From positions 27,014 to 91,013 of the forward strand of contig JAEOTV010000111.1 in assembly GCA_016839635.1 (NCBI GenBank): 64,000 nt of DNA, given 5' to 3'. Within the stretch, counting starts at the first letter, position 1. Each line of letters opens with the position of its first letter. Below are positions 28,461-37,389 of this stretch, one piece after another. Position numbers and translations under genes: made by a program. This DNA comes from Promethearchaeota archaeon. Its GTDB lineage: Archaea > Asgardarchaeota > Lokiarchaeia > Sigynarchaeales > SOKP01. The notes below the pieces were generated by a model, which saw only the letters and a list, made by a program, of their open reading frames with translations, did no database searches and was not told the DNA's origin.

Positions 28461-28477
28461 AAGGTAAATTTTACCTT
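28461..28477. repeat. perfect palindrome AAGGTAAA-T-TTTACCTT
   Basis: Eight-base arms with a one-base centre, 25 bases before the ATG of the following gene. The spacer is too short for a good RNA hairpin loop. A dimeric regulator site over the promoter or leader of the next gene is the simplest reading, by inference. Confidence 0.45.
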
Positions 28478-28501
28478 ATTTGGTTGGGTTTTAGCGTTAA
28501 T

Positions 28502-30475
28502 ATGACAGAGCAAGTATGTAGATTTTGTCACAGATATGTGAAATTAGCTTATTATTGTGAAGAATGTGGTTCTAGTTGTTGCCCAGAATGCCTTCATGAA
28601 AAAAAAGTTGATTTCTTTATTTGTCAAGAATGTAAATCTAAAAATATAGAATTTTTAAATTCTGAGAATAAGAAAATCTGTACAGATTGTGGAACTGAAA
28701 ATGTTGCTAAAGTCAATCAACGCTTAAAATCCTGTCCAAAATGCGATTCACATCAAATTATTAACATCTACGAAAAAAAAGAAGAATTAGAAAAGAATTT
28801 TTTGGAATTAATTAAAAGTACACGGTTCTTTATTAATCCTTTAAAAGAGATTCTTGATAAATTGTATTTTTATCAATCAAAAATAAAGGAAGTAAGAGAC
28901 CCTCCAAATAAATATTATCACTTTCCCCAAATGGAATCAGATTTATTAGCTTTTTTTAAGTTATTCAATTATATTCAAAATACATTATTTGAAAAGGTAA
29001 ATGTTCATTTTCATCAGATAAATCAAAATAAAGAATATTTCTTTGATATTTACACCCAACCAAACTCAAACATAAATATCATTGAGGGTATTTTTGAAAA
29101 TTTATCACGTAGCTATAGTTCAATTGAGGAATTTATAAAAATCAATTTAGAAACATTTAACGTTGGATTTAATACCTTTGAAAATAACCTGAGCTTTGTA
29201 GATAAAGTTAAGCATTATTTTAATTCCTACAATAAAATACTTAGACTTGCAGAAGGTGAGAAACCAGTTTACGCAATTTATGCTAAATTAACTAATGGTT
29301 TAAACACACATGATAAATACAAGAAAGATAAGGGTATTTTATTTATAACAAATTTTGATCTTTCATTTATTCATAAATTTGGAGTAAAGAAAAAGAAAAA
29401 GGAATTAATTTTTAAAGCCCCTGTTCAAGATTTAACAAGATTAAAAGAAAAAGGTAAAGTTTTCAAAAAACTCTATATTGAATTTGCCTATGGAAAATAT
29501 GAATTTACATTACCCCCTAAATCTGTTTCTAGAGTAATTGAATATATCCTTTTAGCGAGATCCTTTGATGAAACAACGATATATGATGAAAAAAATGCAA
29601 AGAAACTTCAATACATTGATTTAGATTTAAATGACTTAACAAATTTTATTGAGGAGAGCATTAACTCATTTTTTAGTATAAAATGTCAATATAATAAAAG
29701 TTTTGAAAATATATATACTCAAAATAAGGATGTAACTTACCCATTTGGTGTTCACCCCAACCAAATACCCAATATTTCATCTCGAACACCTGCTCAACTT
29801 CTCAATCCTCAAAATAGTGCTCAACCTTGGCTCAACTTTCCAGGAAGTTCAAATTTATATCAAAGAGATAATAGGGCCACTTATAACTATCCTAATCCTG
29901 GTCAATCTTCTCCACCTATCGCTAATTCTCAAATTCCCAACTATGATAGGAATAATTTCTTCTCACAAAATCCGTATGATCCAAATCGTTATCAAAATTA
30001 TAATCCTCAGAGAATAAATCCAAATAACCATTTAAACAATAACTTAAATCCACAGATTCAAAACCAAATAATAAATGACTTTTATAATGAGAATGATTAT
30101 TTCCTAAATAAAGAAGCGACTTTCCAGGATTATAACAGAAATCATTTATCTGAAATGTTTGATTCAGAATATATTCCACCAGATAATTCATATAGGTATA
30201 AGCAAAAATTATTTAAAATAGATAAAGAAAAACACAAGAAAATGCTCGAATTAGATAAAGAACGTTATAGTTTGAAAGAAACATTGAAAAAACTTGACAA
30301 TAAGTTTGATCAAGGAATTATATCTGAAGTAGACTATTTTAAGACCTTTAAAAACCTCCAAAAAGAAATATATTTAATAGAAAAAAAAATTAATGACCTA
30401 AAAGAGAGTCTGGAAGAGATTGAAACTCTCAAAAGAAGCAGTAGAAATTTTGATAAAAGGCGTTTTTATACATAG
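28502..30475 (+). CDS. zinc-finger / PH-like / coiled-coil multidomain protein
   Basis: 657 residues from the ATG at 28502 (a TTG 18 bases upstream is open). Residues 1-85 hold a series of Cys/His pairs: CRFCHRYVKLAYYCEECGSS resembles a B-box or ZZ finger, and further CxxC pairs (CQEC, CTDC, CPKC) form zinc ribbons. About 90-240 is helical. About 245-370 looks like a PH/GRAM beta domain (GILFITNFDLSFIHKFG, KLYIEFAYGKYEFTLPP). About 420-560 is Asn/Pro/Gln-rich and probably disordered. The C-terminus (570-650) is a heptad coiled coil (MLELDKERYSLKETLKKLDN). The architecture is eukaryote-like and suggests a membrane or cytoskeletal adaptor; function unknown. Confidence 0.75.
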   Translation: MTEQVCRFCHRYVKLAYYCEECGSSCCPECLHEKKVDFFICQECKSKNIEFLNSENKKICTDCGTENVAKVNQRLKSCPKCDSHQIINIYEKKEELEKNFLELIKSTRFFINPLKEILDKLYFYQSKIKEVRDPPNKYYHFPQMESDLLAFFKLFNYIQNTLFEKVNVHFHQINQNKEYFFDIYTQPNSNINIIEGIFENLSRSYSSIEEFIKINLETFNVGFNTFENNLSFVDKVKHYFNSYNKILRLAEGEKPVYAIYAKLTNGLNTHDKYKKDKGILFITNFDLSFIHKFGVKKKKKELIFKAPVQDLTRLKEKGKVFKKLYIEFAYGKYEFTLPPKSVSRVIEYILLARSFDETTIYDEKNAKKLQYIDLDLNDLTNFIEESINSFFSIKCQYNKSFENIYTQNKDVTYPFGVHPNQIPNISSRTPAQLLNPQNSAQPWLNFPGSSNLYQRDNRATYNYPNPGQSSPPIANSQIPNYDRNNFFSQNPYDPNRYQNYNPQRINPNNHLNNNLNPQIQNQIINDFYNENDYFLNKEATFQDYNRNHLSEMFDSEYIPPDNSYRYKQKLFKIDKEKHKKMLELDKERYSLKETLKKLDNKFDQGIISEVDYFKTFKNLQKEIYLIEKKINDLKESLEEIETLKRSSRNFDKRRFYT

Positions 30476-30554
30476 AATGTTATTTTTAAGTTTTATGCGG
30501 AATCAGCATTTTTTTTTCTCTTAAATTTATATTTTTTTTAATATATTACATTAT

Positions 30555-31574
30555 ATGGATAAAGATGATGGATTATTTACTACTTTAGTAGGAAGTTGGC
30601 CTTTAGAAAATACAAATAATAACATGGTAAAGGTTTTTACTGATTTAATTGAGATTGGCATCGATTTTCCATGCTATCCTCAATTGTTATCCATGACTTA
30701 TCAATTCCTATCTCCTTTATCTAAAATTTTACCTCAATTAGATGAAATCAATGAAAAATTTTATCTATATGAGGAATTTGAGACTCCAAAGGAACCTATT
30801 GCCCTTGAATATGGAAAATTTATTATAAATTATTTTAATGAACATCCAAATCTTAAGAAATCAATTAGAGGTACAAAAGCTTGCCTAACTGGACCCTTCA
30901 CTTTAGCATTTGAGACAATATTAAAAAACTCTATTGCTAAAGGCTTAAAACCAATACTATTCGAGGAACCACGAGCAGTAATGGTAGATTGGATTGTAGA
31001 CAAGTTTGCAGAGATTATAAAGCAAATTGGAACTGCTTATAGTGATATGAAAATAGATATTATTTCTTGTGATGAACCTATTTTAGGATTGTTAGTAGGA
31101 AGGAAAGTTTTGTTTCATTCAGAAGATTTTATCATTAAAACTATTAATAAAGCAATATCTGGAATAAAAGGATTACCTTCTATACATGTATGTGGTAGAA
31201 TAAGTCCCTATCTACGAGATCTTCTTTTAAAGACAAATGTGAAAATTTTAGATCACGAATTTAGTACAAATCAAGAGAATTTTGAGGTGTTTGAGAAAAA
31301 ACATTTCCAGGGAACTGATAAATTCTTAGCATTGGGAACAGTTGATTCAAAATTTGTACCGATTAAAAATAAAAAAATTGATGAGTATGTGGAAAAAGTT
31401 GATTTTCTTAAAAGATATATCAAGAAAGGAATAGATCATTATGGAAAAGAGAATTTAATTATCAAACCAGATTGTGGCTTCTACCCCTTGAAAGTTTTTG
31501 GAGAAAAAGACGGATATGAAATAGCAATCAATAAGGTGAGAAATATGGTCCTTGCTTTGAAGGAATTAAAGTAA
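30555..31574 (+). CDS. cobalamin-independent methionine synthase-like protein (MetE C-terminal domain family)
   Basis: 339 residues, a single TIM barrel, about the size of archaeal core MetE proteins. TTLVGSWPLENT opens the barrel. Zinc ligand candidates are His211 and Cys213 (IHVCGR), Glu235 (LDHEF) and the Cys of PDCGFYPL near residue 310, as in MetE. IISCDEPILGLLVG carries the conserved Asp-Glu pair. Core archaeal MetE enzymes take the methyl group from a methyl-corrinoid protein or methyl-H4MPT. URO-D-fold methyltransferases are the alternative. Stand-alone gene. Confidence 0.78.
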   Translation: MDKDDGLFTTLVGSWPLENTNNNMVKVFTDLIEIGIDFPCYPQLLSMTYQFLSPLSKILPQLDEINEKFYLYEEFETPKEPIALEYGKFIINYFNEHPNLKKSIRGTKACLTGPFTLAFETILKNSIAKGLKPILFEEPRAVMVDWIVDKFAEIIKQIGTAYSDMKIDIISCDEPILGLLVGRKVLFHSEDFIIKTINKAISGIKGLPSIHVCGRISPYLRDLLLKTNVKILDHEFSTNQENFEVFEKKHFQGTDKFLALGTVDSKFVPIKNKKIDEYVEKVDFLKRYIKKGIDHYGKENLIIKPDCGFYPLKVFGEKDGYEIAINKVRNMVLALKELK

Positions 31575-31622
31575 AATTATTTAGCTTATATGCAAAAAGT
31601 AAAAGAAATTTACAAAAAAGTT

Positions 31623-32273
31623 TTACCCTTCCAATTCTTTACGGAGTTTGTCGATCTCGTCTTTTAATTGAACTTTTGATTTAATTTCAGCTTCCTCTTC
31701 TTCAAGATCATATTCTGGGAGATATTGTAGGTCATCAGCAGGAGTTTCAGGCATTGTTCCTCCTTGCTCTAGAAGCATTTCGGTCTCAAGTTGATTTAAT
31801 TCCTCTGTAACATCAATTGCAAGATCAATTTCTGGATCACCGCCTAAAATTTCTGCAGCTTCTTCAATTTCTGCAACGTATTGCTCAGAATCTTCTGCTA
31901 TTTCAGCAACTTTTGTAGGTGATGCTTTTGTTGCGATGTATTCTAACTCATCCCTTATTCCTCCCATTACATCACCAGTTTGAGATATAATCATTCCCTC
32001 TTCTATCGCCTGAATTTGTCTTTCAATCTTTAATCGTATGTTATTACTACGGTCAACTTTTGCTTGATATGATTTATATTGTACTAAATAGGTTTTTGCA
32101 CGATCTTTTTCACCGCGTTTTAATGCTATTTTTGCATTTTTTCTGCTAATCTCAGCACGTTTATTATAACCCCTATTCATCACATTCAATTTATGGATAT
32201 GACTTTTAGCTTTCATAACCAAATCTTCCTTTTCTTTGCTCTTACGTGGAAAGAGTTTCTTTTTTAACCCCAT
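31623..32273 (-). CDS. ESCRT-III / Snf7-family protein
   Basis: 216 residues. A short basic N-terminus (MGLKKKLFPRKSKEKED) leads into a long, highly charged helical hairpin (about 15-95, RKNAKIALKRGEKDRAKTYL). This is followed by GMIISQTGDVMGGIRDELEY and TKVAEIAEDSEQYVAEIEEA, matching the alpha-3/alpha-4 layout of CHMP proteins. The acidic C-terminal tail includes VTEELNQLETEML and ends LKDEIDKLRKELEG, a candidate MIT-interacting helix. ESCRT-III proteins polymerise on membranes for scission. No Vps4, EAP30 or Vps25 gene is beside it, so it lies outside the usual Asgard ESCRT cluster. Assigned from architecture and local similarity. Confidence 0.75.
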   Translation of the reverse strand: MGLKKKLFPRKSKEKEDLVMKAKSHIHKLNVMNRGYNKRAEISRKNAKIALKRGEKDRAKTYLVQYKSYQAKVDRSNNIRLKIERQIQAIEEGMIISQTGDVMGGIRDELEYIATKASPTKVAEIAEDSEQYVAEIEEAAEILGGDPEIDLAIDVTEELNQLETEMLLEQGGTMPETPADDLQYLPEYDLEEEEAEIKSKVQLKDEIDKLRKELEG

Positions 32274-32425
32274 TTTATCATTACACCATTTAGAACATTA
32301 ATTTAATATTATCTGATTATATGAATTAAATAAAGTTTCTGACTTAAAAATTTAATATTATTTAATATAATATAATAAAATAATTCTCATCAAAAAAGTT
32401 TAGCCTAGACCAATATTTGAGCACC

Positions 32426-33541
32426 ATGAAAAAAATTATATTAGACTTTGAAACAAAAAACCAAAAATTCAAAGAACTAGTTCAAGAAGCTTTAAATAGA
32501 AATTTTTTAGAATTTTTTGTTTCACAAGAAACGTTTAAAGAATTTGAGAAAATTGAAAGAATAAATCTTTATTCCAAAAATCCTGATATTCCCACTAAAT
32601 ATTTAGTATACGATAATAAGAATTTTTTCTCAGAAAATTTAGCTAATCAAAAATATATTAATAAGAATTTTGGATTTTTTGTTGAATTAAAAACTAAAGA
32701 AGATGAACAAGAAATTATTGAATTAGCAAAAAGTAGATATGTAGATTTTATTATAGTTTCCGCTAAAAACTGGAAAATAATTCCTTTCGAAAACCTTATT
32801 GCTGAAATGCATTCAAACGATACAGACTTAATTGCATCAGTTGAATCACTAAAAGAAGCGGAAATAATGTTAAAAACTCTTGAAATTGGAGTTGACGGAA
32901 TTATGATAAAACCAACAAATGTCAATGAAATAATTGAATTGAAAAAAATGTTACACCTAAAATACCACTTAAAATTAACTAATGCGACAGTTAAAAACAT
33001 CCAAAATATCCCTGAGAGTGAAAGAGTCTGTGTAGACACCACTTCACTTCTGAATGTAGGTGAGGGATTTTTAGTTGGATCAACAGCCAAAGGCTTCTGT
33101 TTGATTCATTCTGAGACATTTGAAACTCAATTTGTGGCATCAAGACCATTTCGTGTAAATGCGGGGGATGTTTCAGCTTATATCTTAGTACCTGATGATG
33201 ATCCTAATAAAATCTATCGAACAAAGTATCTAAGTGAATTAAAGGGAGGAGATAAAGTTCTAGCTGTAAATTCTGAAGGAGACGTTAGAATTGTTTTTAT
33301 AGCAAGAGTAAAAATAGAAACACGTCCAATGCTTAGATTTGAACTAGAAACAATGGATCGTGATAAAAAAATTCAAATAAGTTGTATTTGTCAAAATGCG
33401 GAGACAGTTCGTCTACTCGAGGGCGATGGTAAAACAAAAGCTGTTAGTGATATTAAAATTGGAGATATTCTTCTCGTATATGTTGGATCTGGAGCGACAC
33501 ATTTTGGTACATTAATAAAAGAAACAATAATAGAAAAGTAG
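32426..33541 (+). CDS. aroB': 3-dehydroquinate synthase II (archaeal type)
   Basis: 371 residues from the ATG at 32426; a TTG nine bases upstream is open. The archaeal enzyme makes 3-dehydroquinate from 2-amino-3,7-dideoxy-heptulosonate (EC 1.4.1.24), replacing bacterial AroB in the shikimate pathway. The C-terminal half is highly diagnostic: GEGFLVGSTAKGFCLIHSET, SRPFRVNAGDVSAYILVPD, YLSELKGGDKVLAVNSEGD, ISCICQNAETVRL and LVYVGSGATHFG. The N-terminal half is poorly conserved and AT-rich. No other aro gene is nearby. Confidence 0.92.
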   Translation: MKKIILDFETKNQKFKELVQEALNRNFLEFFVSQETFKEFEKIERINLYSKNPDIPTKYLVYDNKNFFSENLANQKYINKNFGFFVELKTKEDEQEIIELAKSRYVDFIIVSAKNWKIIPFENLIAEMHSNDTDLIASVESLKEAEIMLKTLEIGVDGIMIKPTNVNEIIELKKMLHLKYHLKLTNATVKNIQNIPESERVCVDTTSLLNVGEGFLVGSTAKGFCLIHSETFETQFVASRPFRVNAGDVSAYILVPDDDPNKIYRTKYLSELKGGDKVLAVNSEGDVRIVFIARVKIETRPMLRFELETMDRDKKIQISCICQNAETVRLLEGDGKTKAVSDIKIGDILLVYVGSGATHFGTLIKETIIEK

Positions 33542-33617
33542 GAATCTTATTATTGGATTTTTTATTTAATTATTTTGATCTTTAAATTATAATTAGATTA
33601 AATTGGATGTAAATTAA

Positions 33618-34874
33618 TTGACAACTTATTGGGCTCCATTACTTCACATTTATCAACCACCAACTCAAGATCCTAAAGTTTTAAGAAATATAAATAAGGA
33701 ATGTTATAAACCATTGTTTTCCTTACTTGAAGAATACGATAATCCAAAAATTTCTCTCAATATAAATGGTGTCCTTATTGAGTTGTTTTATGAATTTGGT
33801 TTATCTGATACAATGGATTTACTTAAGAATTTAGTTTCTGAAAATAAAATTGAAATTGTGGGAACCGCAATGTTTCACCCAATCCTGCCACTAATCCCTA
33901 AAAAGGAAGCTCAACATCAAGTTCAAATGAACGAGGAAATAAATAGAAAAGAATTTGGTCGATGGGAGAGAAAAGGTTTTTTTCCACCAGAATTGGCAAT
34001 CTCCGGAGGGATTGCGGGATTGATTCGTCAATTAGGCTACAAATGGGTTATAATGAGTGGAATTGCATGTCCTGTAGATTGGCCATACGATAAGATCTTT
34101 GCATCTCCAAAAGGGCTTCAATTATTCTTTCGAGATGATATTATAAGCAACAAAATTGCTTTTAAGAATATTACAGCAAAAAATTTCGTTAAAGAAATTA
34201 AAACAATGAATAAAAACAATGAAAAAAAAAATCCAACATATGTTCTAACTGCTTTAGACGGGGAAACATTTGGACATCACATCAAAAATTACCACAAAAC
34301 CTTTTTGGGTAAATCCCTAGAATTAATAGACCAAGAAGATAATTTAAAGACTATTTTTATATCAGATCTGGATCATCATTTTCCAATCGCAAAGAAAAAA
34401 ATTATTCCACGAGAATCGAGTTGGAGTACATCTTATGAAGATCTGAAAGCTAAAGTTCCATATCCCCTATGGGATCATCCAGATAATAGTGTTCATAAGT
34501 ATTATTGGAAACTTATGAGAAGTCTGAATAATCTAATGAATTTGTTGGATACTCTTGATTTAACTAAAGATTGGGAAGTAGATAATTACTATAATACTGC
34601 TAAACACTTCTATAGTAGAGGAATTTATTCATGTCCTATGTGGTGGGCTAATCCACTTAATAGAACTTGGAGTCCAAATCTTATTTACAAGGGAATAGAA
34701 TTACTTATGAGGGCAGCTCTAAATGCTCAAATGGCTCTAGTTATTTCGGGTAAATCTGATGAAAGTGATGGATATTTTGATTCTATTTCTTATTATCACG
34801 GGCTTATACTAATGGAGTTAAATAATACCACAAAAAAGAATCTAAAGCAGTTAAATAATAATAATAATCCATGA
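33618..34874 (+). CDS. glycoside hydrolase family 57 enzyme
   Basis: 418 residues from a TTG. YWAPLLHIYQPPTQDP is the N-terminal GH57 block. EIVGTAMFHPILPLIP follows. FFPPELAISGG includes the candidate nucleophile Glu, and LTALDGETFGHHIKNYHKTF includes the candidate acid/base Asp. GH57 enzymes are amylases, branching enzymes or 4-alpha-glucanotransferases. With the GT5 gene at 23 kb this indicates storage alpha-glucan metabolism, by inference. Its 3' end converges on the GRAM-like gene. Confidence 0.88.
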   Translation: MTTYWAPLLHIYQPPTQDPKVLRNINKECYKPLFSLLEEYDNPKISLNINGVLIELFYEFGLSDTMDLLKNLVSENKIEIVGTAMFHPILPLIPKKEAQHQVQMNEEINRKEFGRWERKGFFPPELAISGGIAGLIRQLGYKWVIMSGIACPVDWPYDKIFASPKGLQLFFRDDIISNKIAFKNITAKNFVKEIKTMNKNNEKKNPTYVLTALDGETFGHHIKNYHKTFLGKSLELIDQEDNLKTIFISDLDHHFPIAKKKIIPRESSWSTSYEDLKAKVPYPLWDHPDNSVHKYYWKLMRSLNNLMNLLDTLDLTKDWEVDNYYNTAKHFYSRGIYSCPMWWANPLNRTWSPNLIYKGIELLMRAALNAQMALVISGKSDESDGYFDSISYYHGLILMELNNTTKKNLKQLNNNNNP

Positions 34875-34877
34875 ACT

Positions 34878-35264
34878 TTATTTATTTCTTAGAATCAATC
34901 TACTAAGAGTTTTATTCCAATCATCTAATTTTCGGACATACCAAGCACCTGAGTCTAATTCTCCATTTTCATTAGTAAATATTACCTTTAATAGGAGTTT
35001 AAGCACTGATCTATGTAGATGTGATTTTGGATTTGTAATTTCAATGATAGATTTAATTGGTATGATTAGATCTTTTTTAGGTTTCCACATTCCAAAAAAT
35101 AGTTCTTCTTCTGTAAGTAACAAAACGCCATTCCCACGAACTTTCCAAACTCCCGATGATTCTAATCCAAAGAAGTTAGAGATATCATCTACAAGCAGAA
35201 CGCTTCTATTATCATAATTTTCATGTATCTCATTAATTCTTTTTTTAAAAATTTTTTTAAGCAT
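34878..35264 (-). CDS. PH/GRAM-like domain protein
   Basis: 128 residues from the ATG at 35264; the longer frame upstream (to 35315) has a chance composition. After a helical N-terminus, GNGVLLLTEEELFFGMWKPK, DLIIPIKSIIEI and LLLKVIFTNENGELDSGAWY have the strand pattern of GRAM/bacterial-PH domains: an upstream beta strand, LT-x-x-x-L-x-F strand, a PI-x-x-I turn and a long strand pair, ending in a helix (DDWNKTLSRLIL). Such domains bind lipids or proteins. It lacks a membrane segment. Confidence 0.65.
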   Translation of the reverse strand: MLKKIFKKRINEIHENYDNRSVLLVDDISNFFGLESSGVWKVRGNGVLLLTEEELFFGMWKPKKDLIIPIKSIIEITNPKSHLHRSVLKLLLKVIFTNENGELDSGAWYVRKLDDWNKTLSRLILRNK

Positions 35265-35389
35265 AATAAAATCAATTGAAAATGATATCCAATTAAGTGA
35301 ATAAAATGTAAGCAAAAATTATATAATTTCTAATTTATTTAATTTACAAAATAATATTATAAATAAGATTTTTATTTAAAAACAGAGCA

Positions 35390-36442
35390 ATGTCAAGAGG
35401 AAACGAGAAAAAAATTAAATATTGCGTCTTCTGTGGAGCTGACATAGCAGAAAACAAGACTTATTGTCCTAATTGTGGTAAATTAGTTATTAAGATTGTG
35501 CCTGGGAAAAAAATTCCGAAACCACAACCCATCTCTAAGGTAGATTTTTCAAGAAAGTGCCCTAACTGTGGATCTATAATAACTTCTAATATCTTAGATC
35601 AGTGCCCTATATGCAATACAGAATTAGAGAAAATCTCTGAAATCAGAAAAACCATAGTTCAAAAGAAACCTGGTTTAATTTTTACTAATAAAAAACTTGA
35701 ACCTGAACAAAAATTTATTTTAAGGAAAGATACTTGGAATCTTAAAGAAGGGATAAATGTTTTTGGAACTTGTATTTATATATTAGTAATAGTTTTTTTT
35801 TTACTGGCGACATTTTCGTTTCAATTTGAATCAGCATCCCTGTCCATTGAACAAATTCTACTGAGTCAAGTTCCTGAATTACTATTTGGTATATATCCAT
35901 TCTGGTATATTTATAATAAAAAGCATAGTTTTACTAAATTAGGATTTCGCTCTGAATCTAAAAAAATTCCTTTAGCATTAATAGTTGGTATTTTGGGTTC
36001 TCTAATGTTGTTGTTACTCAATTTCTTTTCTGATAGATTTATTTACTTCATGTCAGATGCAGGTTTAGACTTTTTTAATATTACATCTAGTATTGAAGAA
36101 TATAATCTAGTTATTAGAAATTCTGAATTACTATGGAACATTCTTCTAATACTGACCTTATGTGGACTAACAATATCTTCAGAAATTGTATTTCGGGGAG
36201 TTTTACATAACACATTAAAACAAAGATTTAAAAACAATTATATTGTGATCCTCATAGTTGCTTCAGCTTATTCCATTCTCATGTTATTATTCACAATTCC
36301 GTATGGAATCTACTTCTTTCTCTTTAATTTTCTAGGATACATCGTGCTTGGATTCCTTTATGAATTAAATCAAAACATATATAATACTATGTTGGCTGGG
36401 CTTTTGTACAATATTATTTCGATTATCATTATCCTTCTCTAA
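35390..36442 (+). CDS. zinc-ribbon CPBP-like membrane protein, catalytic motifs degenerate
   Basis: 350 residues. Two zinc ribbons lie at the N-terminus (CVFCGADIAENKTYCPNCGK and CPNCGSIITS..CPICN, residues 11-83), then about eight transmembrane segments of CPBP (CaaX protease / bacteriocin-processing) type. The first family motif should read EExxxR but is SSEIVFRGVL here, with Ser replacing the first Glu. The second (FxxxH) and third (HxxxN/D) motifs lack histidine: SAYSILMLLFTIP and LLYNIISI. I therefore infer a non-proteolytic relative. The intact family member is at 46.2 kb. Confidence 0.75.
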   Translation: MSRGNEKKIKYCVFCGADIAENKTYCPNCGKLVIKIVPGKKIPKPQPISKVDFSRKCPNCGSIITSNILDQCPICNTELEKISEIRKTIVQKKPGLIFTNKKLEPEQKFILRKDTWNLKEGINVFGTCIYILVIVFFLLATFSFQFESASLSIEQILLSQVPELLFGIYPFWYIYNKKHSFTKLGFRSESKKIPLALIVGILGSLMLLLLNFFSDRFIYFMSDAGLDFFNITSSIEEYNLVIRNSELLWNILLILTLCGLTISSEIVFRGVLHNTLKQRFKNNYIVILIVASAYSILMLLFTIPYGIYFFLFNFLGYIVLGFLYELNQNIYNTMLAGLLYNIISIIIILL

Positions 36443-36574
36443 TTTTAACTTTTCATTACCCCCCAAATATAAAATTTAATAAAATATAATAAATCAATAA
36501 TCTCTAGATTTATTTTTTATTTTAACCATAGTTTTATTATTACGATTTAATCTAATAGGTTTGGAGTAACAAAT

Positions 36575-37291
36575 TTGGGTAAACAAATATATAGAAATAA
36601 AGGCAGTAAAGATAATATTATAATCTCAATTGCGGGAGTACATGGAGTTGGAAAAACTACTGTATTTAATCTATTCAAAAAAGATAAAAAAGTGAAAGAT
36701 AACAAAAAATTCAAATTTTTTCCCGAAAGATATATAAAAAAACCTCCCTTTCCTTTTGGGTCTTCTAATAAACAAATTGGTTTCAGAAGTGAGCTCCATT
36801 TTCTTCAACAACTTATTAGACGTAACCAGAATATTGTAAATTTTGATAATATATATAATGGTAGAATTATACTTTTGGATAGAACTCCATTATGTGTCTT
36901 AATTTATTCAAAGAGTTTGAATTTAAAAGAAAAAGATTATAACCTTATTTTAGACACATACAAATCAATCGAATGGAAAGAGGATTATATTTTCTATTTG
37001 AGTGCTGAACCAAATACAATTATGAAACGAATTATTCAGAGAGGTTCCTTAGAAAAAATCAGAAAGGAATGGAATGAGAATGATAAAGACTATTTATTAA
37101 AAATTCTTTCATATTATAAACAATTTCTCTCAAATAATAAAGCGGTTTTTACGATTAACACAGAAGATTTAAGTCCTGAAGAAGTAGTCATTGAAATAAA
37201 AAAACTTTTCACCCAGTTATCAGGATATTCTTTTGATAAGTTTGAAAAACCAATCTCAACTCAAATGAATTTATTGAAATTTTTAAAATAA
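36575..37291 (+). CDS. P-loop nucleoside/thymidylate-kinase-like protein
   Basis: 238 residues from a TTG; GGAG at 36561-36564 is a suitable ribosome site. IISIAGVHGVGKTTVFNLF is a Walker A P-loop. IILLDRTPLCVLIYS carries the DR of deoxynucleoside-kinase-type enzymes, and IMKRIIQRG looks like the LID arginines. FYLSAEPNTIMKRI fits the base-binding strand region. It probably phosphorylates a nucleoside or nucleotide, but archaeal relatives are diverse (AAA_28-type ATPases are the alternative). Confidence 0.7.
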   Translation: MGKQIYRNKGSKDNIIISIAGVHGVGKTTVFNLFKKDKKVKDNKKFKFFPERYIKKPPFPFGSSNKQIGFRSELHFLQQLIRRNQNIVNFDNIYNGRIILLDRTPLCVLIYSKSLNLKEKDYNLILDTYKSIEWKEDYIFYLSAEPNTIMKRIIQRGSLEKIRKEWNENDKDYLLKILSYYKQFLSNNKAVFTINTEDLSPEEVVIEIKKLFTQLSGYSFDKFEKPISTQMNLLKFLK

Positions 37292-37389
37292 AGTAATGAT
37301 AAAATATATTAAAATAGACCTTCTATTTATACTTAAATCTAAGCCAAAAAAACGAGTTCAATCTATTTTGTAGCAAGGTGGAAAAATAA

